In this document: positions 60,242-64,000 of the stretch, one piece after another
How positions within the stretch are numbered: position 1 is the stretch's first letter
Layout: the number at the start of each line of letters is the position of its first letter
NCBI GenBank assembly: GCA_945901845.1
Contig: CAMDLR010000006.1
Coordinates: 19,410 to 83,409 of the forward strand
Reading direction: 5' to 3'
Source: Sediminibacterium ginsengisoli
GTDB lineage: Bacteria; Bacteroidota; Bacteroidia; Chitinophagales; Chitinophagaceae
Length of the DNA: 64,000 bases
Position numbers and translations under genes: made by a program
Notes under the pieces: model-generated
Told to the model about the DNA's origin: nothing
What the model saw: only the letters and a program-made list of their open reading frames with translations
The model's database searches: none

Positions 60242-61672
60242 ATGAAAAAATTACTTTTAGTTGTACTTTCTTCTTTTTTTATTAGCATCGTTGGGTTTTC
60301 ACAAGGTCCTGTAATCGTTTCAACAGATTCTTTAGGCGTTCCATTAGATACAGCTGGGTTAATAACCGTTAAAAACAGTCAATTTTTAAGTAAAATTGTA
60401 GAAAATTCCAAGTCGCCACTCGTGTTGCGCGGCCCTGCCCAATCTTTTATTCAATTTAACCATCCGGTACTTGGTATTAGGGAGCAAGTAGCTATAAAAA
60501 CTCCAAATAACTTTTTTATTGCGATTTCTGGTGCGGGCCGCATATACCAGCAGATTGCCGTTACCGATTCATTACTCTATTTTAAACGGATTGATGACAA
60601 TGAAAATATCAATTATAATTTAGGGGCCTTTTATTTTTCAATTGGAGAAACCGTTTACAATCAGGGTGGCTATGGGTTTTGGAAAACCAACGGTACCTTG
60701 AGGGGCTTTAATTTTAAGGATGGCGAATGGGACGTTTTTCCGACCAATATAGAAGTGTATAATCCTATCTTTCCTTCTAGTAGTTGGTTTGATGCGTCTA
60801 AAAATGCACTTTATATACCGTATCAGCAATTGATTAATTCTGGTCTTAAAGGATTTCAGAGTGCTGCGGGAACTGTCATTGACGGTGTAATGTATTTGGA
60901 TTGTAAAACTTGGGACTGGTTACATATAGGAAAAGTACGAAGTAACTATCTAAATATCCTTAAGTCTTCCAAGATTAAAGTATATAACGAGTCGGGGTAT
61001 TTTGTGTCTGATGGCGAAGATGTGTATTGGTTTAATTTTTTAAATAATTCAGTTTCTGTAAATAGCAATCGAGCACTTGCACAAAGTATTAATAGACTCG
61101 ATAACTCAAGTATCCATTACTATAAAGAGGGGATTTTATATAGTTATTTTCCTGCAACTGGGGCATTGGACACACTCGTAATTGACGAATCTAAATTTGT
61201 AAAAGAACCAGAGCCCATGTGGGGATTACAACTTGATCTAGCTACAATTTGGCCCCTACTACTATGCTTATTCTTATTTGTAGTATCGCTTTGGTATTTT
61301 TTTAAGATTCCTACAAAAAAGGTTCAAAAAAGAACCACCGAAACTCTAATGCTTGGCATTAAAAAGCTTGATGTATCATTTAATCAAACAGAACTATCAC
61401 TCATTGACCTTTTGATCGAGAAATCATTAGTGGGTGCAACAGCTACCATCAATGACATTAACTATGTACTAGGTATTAAAGACAAAAATGTAGGCATGCA
61501 AAAAAAGGTGAGAAGTGATGTTATTAACGGTATTAATGAGCGCTTTAAGTATGCGACCAGTCAAGATATTCAATTGGTGCTAAGCGTAAGAAGTGAAACC
61601 GACAAGCGTTATTTCGAATATTTTATAGCCAAGGACCAAATTAAAGAGGTTCAAAAGTTGATAACAGGATAG
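60242..61672 (+). CDS. putative membrane-embedded regulator, paralogue of 48501-49892
   Basis: A 476-aa protein with signal peptide MKKLLLVVLSSFFISIVGFS. The exported region of about 310 residues has NQGGYGFWKTNGTLRGFNFK, DGEWDVFP and YLDCKTWDWLHIG, matching the kelch-like blocks of the paralogue. One membrane helix (TIWPLLLCLFLFVVSLWYF, about 332-354) is followed by a cytoplasmic tail (355-476) with QTELSLIDLLIE and INDINYVLGIKDKNVGMQKK then VRSDVINGINERF. ATG 60242 begins the signal; the frame runs to 60209. The tail alignment to the other copy is the strongest part. Confidence 0.65.
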   Translation: MKKLLLVVLSSFFISIVGFSQGPVIVSTDSLGVPLDTAGLITVKNSQFLSKIVENSKSPLVLRGPAQSFIQFNHPVLGIREQVAIKTPNNFFIAISGAGRIYQQIAVTDSLLYFKRIDDNENINYNLGAFYFSIGETVYNQGGYGFWKTNGTLRGFNFKDGEWDVFPTNIEVYNPIFPSSSWFDASKNALYIPYQQLINSGLKGFQSAAGTVIDGVMYLDCKTWDWLHIGKVRSNYLNILKSSKIKVYNESGYFVSDGEDVYWFNFLNNSVSVNSNRALAQSINRLDNSSIHYYKEGILYSYFPATGALDTLVIDESKFVKEPEPMWGLQLDLATIWPLLLCLFLFVVSLWYFFKIPTKKVQKRTTETLMLGIKKLDVSFNQTELSLIDLLIEKSLVGATATINDINYVLGIKDKNVGMQKKVRSDVINGINERFKYATSQDIQLVLSVRSETDKRYFEYFIAKDQIKEVQKLITG

Positions 61673-61680
61673 GTTATTTC

Positions 61681-61776
61681 CTATTTGTTTTTACGCTCTA
61701 GATACTCCGAAGGTGTCATACCTGTTTCGGTTTTAAAGGCATTGTAAAAGTTAGAACGCGTCGAAAATCCCGACAA
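61681..61776 (-). pseudogene. C-terminal fragment of an AraC family regulator
   Basis: On the minus strand the frame reads SGFSTRSNFYNAFKTETGMT then PSEYLERKNK and TAG (61681-61683). This is the second helix-turn-helix and end of an AraC-type protein. The rest of the gene is absent: at about 61770-61785 the sequence changes to the rightward surface-protein repeat. A stray fragment of this kind points to a rearrangement or an assembly join. Confidence 0.8.
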
Positions 61777-62587
61777 TAAATCAATCAATACAGCACTTGG
61801 TACTAGCGATGTATTATTCCCTTCTCAAAAAGCGGTTAAAACCTATGTAGACGCTGCTTTGGCCGCTACAGCTATTGCTGATGCATCTATCGCTGATGCA
61901 AAAATAATTAGTCTAAGTGCCAATAAAGTAACTGGTGTTGTAGCCATTGCAAATGGAGGAACGGGTGCAAGTACAGTAGCTGCTGCCAAAACCAATTTAG
62001 CACTTAATAATGTAGATAATACCACCGATTTAAATAAACCAATTAGCACATTAATACAAGCCGCTTTGGATGTAAAAGAAAATACGTCTAATAAATCAGC
62101 CACTACTACACTTGGCACCAGTGATGTTTTGTTTCCCACACAAAACGCGGTTAAAACCTATGTAGATGCGGCCGTAGCAGGAGCAACCATTGCAGATGGT
62201 TCAGTCACTGATGCAAAAATCGCAAGCGTAAGCGCAGCTAAATTAACAGGCATATTAACTGTTGCCAAAGGAGGAACGGGCGTTGGTACCATTACCGGTA
62301 TTGTAAAAGGAAATGGTACAAGCGCTGTAACGGCAGCAGTTAATGGAACCGATTTTTCGTTGGTTCGGGAAATAGCGGATGAATTTTCTGCAACTGCTGG
62401 ACAAACCGTATTTACACTTACACAAACCAAATCAGCAAATAGCAAATTAAAAATGTTTATCAATGGTGTAAGAATTAGTAACACAGCATATGCACTCGTA
62501 GGAACAACATTAACGTATAGCCCAGCTAGTAATGCTAGTTACGCACTAACGCTCAATGATAGAATTCAGTTTGATTATTATTATTAA
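61777..62587 (+). CDS. 5-prime-truncated surface fibre-like repeat protein
   Basis: The open frame lacks a credible start; it enters at the junction and reads NKSINTALGTSDVLFPSQKA then VKTYVDAALA. About 108 codons later the same unit recurs (TTTLGTSDVLFPTQNAVKTY), each followed by an Ala-rich DAKI segment and GGTG linker. The C-terminal domain (FSATAGQTVFTLTQTKSANS, then LKMFINGVRIS through IQFDYYY) looks like a fibre tip. Such repeats occur in large Bacteroidota surface proteins and tail fibres. A TTG at 61859 is only a nominal start. Most of the protein is probably missing. Confidence 0.7.
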
Positions 62588-62597
62588 TAGATAATTT

Positions 62598-63371
62598 ATG
62601 CGGATACTTATTTATATTTTTACTTTATTTTTTTGGATAAGCAAGGTTGACGCGCAGTTAACTATCAATGGAAAAATTAGTACTGTTCCAACTACGTATG
62701 TAAATACCAATGGAAAAGTAGGAACCGGTGAAGGACTTGAAAGAACTGGGAAAAAAACAAAAACATTTGTATGCGGCGACGAAATTATTATCAATCACGT
62801 AACAACTGATGGTGTTGCACCCGTTGCAAAAACGGTGACCTATAAAACAGTTTTAACCACCATTAGTGGTGCTAGTAAATGTTGGATCACTTCTAATTTA
62901 GGCGCTACAAATGAAGCAGCTAGTGGCACTGATGATACCGAAAATTCGAGCGGATGGTACTGGCAATTTAATTATAAAAAAGGCTACAGATATGCGGGTA
63001 CCACTAGAACACCAACTGCTTGGACTTCATCAGGAGCTCAACCAACACAAGATTGGCAGCCAGCTAATGACCCTTGTACCATTGAGTTAGGACCCGGTTG
63101 GCGCATTCCTAATTTAACAGAATGGACAGCAGTCAGAAACACCAATGGTTATTTTAATAATTTTACATCGGTATTAAAAATTCATGCGGCTGGATATTTA
63201 GCCTATGGTAATGGCGTGATTACAGATAGAGGCTCTGGACATCATTACTGGTCTAGCGATTATTCGGATGCTACATTTGCTAGAGCATTTGTAGTTTTTC
63301 CGCCAAACACATATACTGTATCAAACAACAATCGACTTGCTGGATTTACTGTACGCTGCATTAAAGATTAA
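62598..63371 (+). CDS. secreted FISUMP-domain protein
   Basis: A 257-aa protein with signal peptide MRILIYIFTLFFWISKVDAQ. After about 90 residues the FISUMP-type domain begins: KCWITSNLGATNEAA, GWYWQFNYKKGYRY, DPCTIELGPGWRIPNLTEW, HYWSSDYSDATFARAF and the typical end GFTVRCIKD. These domains are found on Bacteroidota and Fibrobacter surface proteins; the function is unknown. It follows the fibre-like gene by 10 nt, so the two probably form a surface operon. Related by motif to 19874-20284. Confidence 0.8.
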   Translation: MRILIYIFTLFFWISKVDAQLTINGKISTVPTTYVNTNGKVGTGEGLERTGKKTKTFVCGDEIIINHVTTDGVAPVAKTVTYKTVLTTISGASKCWITSNLGATNEAASGTDDTENSSGWYWQFNYKKGYRYAGTTRTPTAWTSSGAQPTQDWQPANDPCTIELGPGWRIPNLTEWTAVRNTNGYFNNFTSVLKIHAAGYLAYGNGVITDRGSGHHYWSSDYSDATFARAFVVFPPNTYTVSNNNRLAGFTVRCIKD

Positions 63372-63376
63372 CAAAA

Positions 63377-63835
63377 TTATTTTCTTGCTATCTTAAAAGT
63401 TTTGGTTGCCGTATTGGTAGCTGTCGTTGCAGACTTTAGAGTGATGGTAGCTGTACAAACAACGTTGGTTGCTAAATTCGATATGGTACCCGTGATAGGA
63501 ACAGATGTGCTAGCAACCAATGGTAATGGAGTACTCGATACCGTAACACCATCTGAATCTCTTTTAACAACAATATCGGTGGTTACGCCAGCAGTGGGCA
63601 TTTTTGAAGTAACTGTAATTTTTACTTCTTGTGTAGCGCCTAATGCTGCATAAATATTTGCACCCGGATCAATATCGTACGTGAAAACAATAGCGTCTTC
63701 GGTGGGTGCTGGAGGTGTTGGTGGTGTAACAGGACCGCCACCGCCAGAACCGCCACTGCCTTTACCGCAAGCAGCGCTTACTAGTATCACAAACAAAGAA
63801 AATACGATCAGTCTAAAAGAAAGTTGTTTTAACAC
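63377..63835 (-). CDS. lipoprotein with Gly/Pro linker and Ig-like domain
   Basis: A 152-aa lipoprotein (signal to VSAACGKG, Cys about 23). A flexible linker of Gly, Ser, Pro and Thr (GSGGSGGGGPVTPPTPPAPT) joins the lipid anchor to a beta-rich domain (FTYDIDPGANIYAALGATQE, then VKITVTSKMP, through TATITLKSATT and KTFKIARK). The domain has an immunoglobulin-like strand pattern. It is convergent with the FISUMP gene. Function unknown; likely surface exposed. Confidence 0.65.
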   Translation of the reverse strand: MLKQLSFRLIVFSLFVILVSAACGKGSGGSGGGGPVTPPTPPAPTEDAIVFTYDIDPGANIYAALGATQEVKITVTSKMPTAGVTTDIVVKRDSDGVTVSSTPLPLVASTSVPITGTISNLATNVVCTATITLKSATTATNTATKTFKIARK

Positions 63836-63933
63836 GTTACTGTCATTTATGGGGTATCATTAAATATTATCAAATATCATTAAAATTTACCGAGTTTGTA
63901 TTTTTTACACATTGTTTTTATACCTGATTTATA

Positions 63934-64000
63934 ATGAGTCAATTAAGCATTATGAAAGCCCTTTTATGGTGTAAGGCGCCCTATGCGGGCGGTTCAACAG
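63934..64000 (+). CDS. possible start of a gene cut by the window edge
   Basis: An ATG at 63934 and another in frame at 63952 open a frame that stays open to the end of the window (MSQLSIMKALLWCKAPYAGG). Only 22 codons are visible, so this may be chance. Confidence 0.2.
   Translation, partial: MSQLSIMKALLWCKAPYAGGST

Noticed and set aside
61843..62484. Two minus-strand ORFs rich in Ala and Val
   Set aside because: They are antisense shadows of the low-complexity fibre repeats.
61859..62587. Complete gene starting at TTG 61859
   Set aside because: The same repeat unit continues upstream in frame to the junction, so this TTG is internal to a truncated protein.
61777..63835. Prophage tail region
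   Set aside because: The fibre-like repeats alone suggest it, but no capsid, terminase, baseplate, lysis or integrase gene accompanies them, and the neighbours have signal peptides.

Overview
The window reads as chromosome of a Bacteroidota bacterium, most likely Chitinophagaceae or a near relative. The reasons are AT-rich coding with almost no Shine-Dalgarno sequences, several TAnnTTTG (-7) promoter elements with TTG/TTTG (-33) boxes, many TTG starts, and typical families: a TonB-dependent receptor with a carboxypeptidase-like domain, paired Tat-exported Gfo/Idh/MocA oxidoreductase and DUF1080 protein, a KdnB-type Kdo oxidase, DUF6132, DUF3050 and FISUMP-domain proteins. There is no plasmid, phage-structural, integrase, transposase or CRISPR signature.

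Layout. 0-18.6 kb is mostly core genome: a GH3/LysE operon, suhB-like and thiL, an S41 protease, nitrilase, recX, dnaN, a sterol-desaturase-like hydroxylase, kdsB-kdnB (pointing to 8-amino-Kdo), a DEAD-box helicase, the sugar oxidoreductase/DUF1080 pair, a NarL-type two-component system, hflX, a Rieske protein and tRNA-Asn. 18.6-24.4 kb is an accessory, decaying stretch: single genes and pseudogenes separated by three 65-nt repeats, each followed by a hairpin terminator, then a CapA/cysteine-peptidase-like operon. 24.4-30.3 kb holds a glycosyltransferase pair, a TonB receptor, DinB, a SnoaL-like lipoprotein and an exported flavodoxin. 30.3-41.3 kb is very AT-rich: a 1086-aa WG/TPR protein, an amino-acid permease, and an envelope cluster (YkuD-like, LytM with a lysine tail, lipoprotein, a glucosaminidase relic). 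41.3-43.6 kb is an arsenic operon (arsR-arsM-arsC-NAD(P)-binding protein) with a palindromic operator. 43.6-61.7 kb mixes envelope, stress and core genes: a serine hydrolase, DUF3050, a chagasin-like inhibitor, pullulanase, a rhodanese-DUF6132-thioredoxin operon behind a Crp/Fnr-type site, a nucleoid protein, corA and the UvrD/PcrA helicase. 61.7-64 kb holds surface-protein genes that begin at an abrupt rearrangement junction.

The best candidate for something undescribed is a pair of paralogous single-pass proteins (48501-49892 and 60242-61672). Each has an exported kelch/propeller-like sensor, one membrane helix and a cytoplasmic winged-helix-like tail, which would suit a membrane-embedded one-component regulator. 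The second lies downstream of a response regulator, a 25-codon membrane micro-ORF and a long palindromic structure. The 65-nt repeat array at 20.8-22.4 kb is the second unexplained signal. All family calls come from reading motifs by eye; no database search was run.
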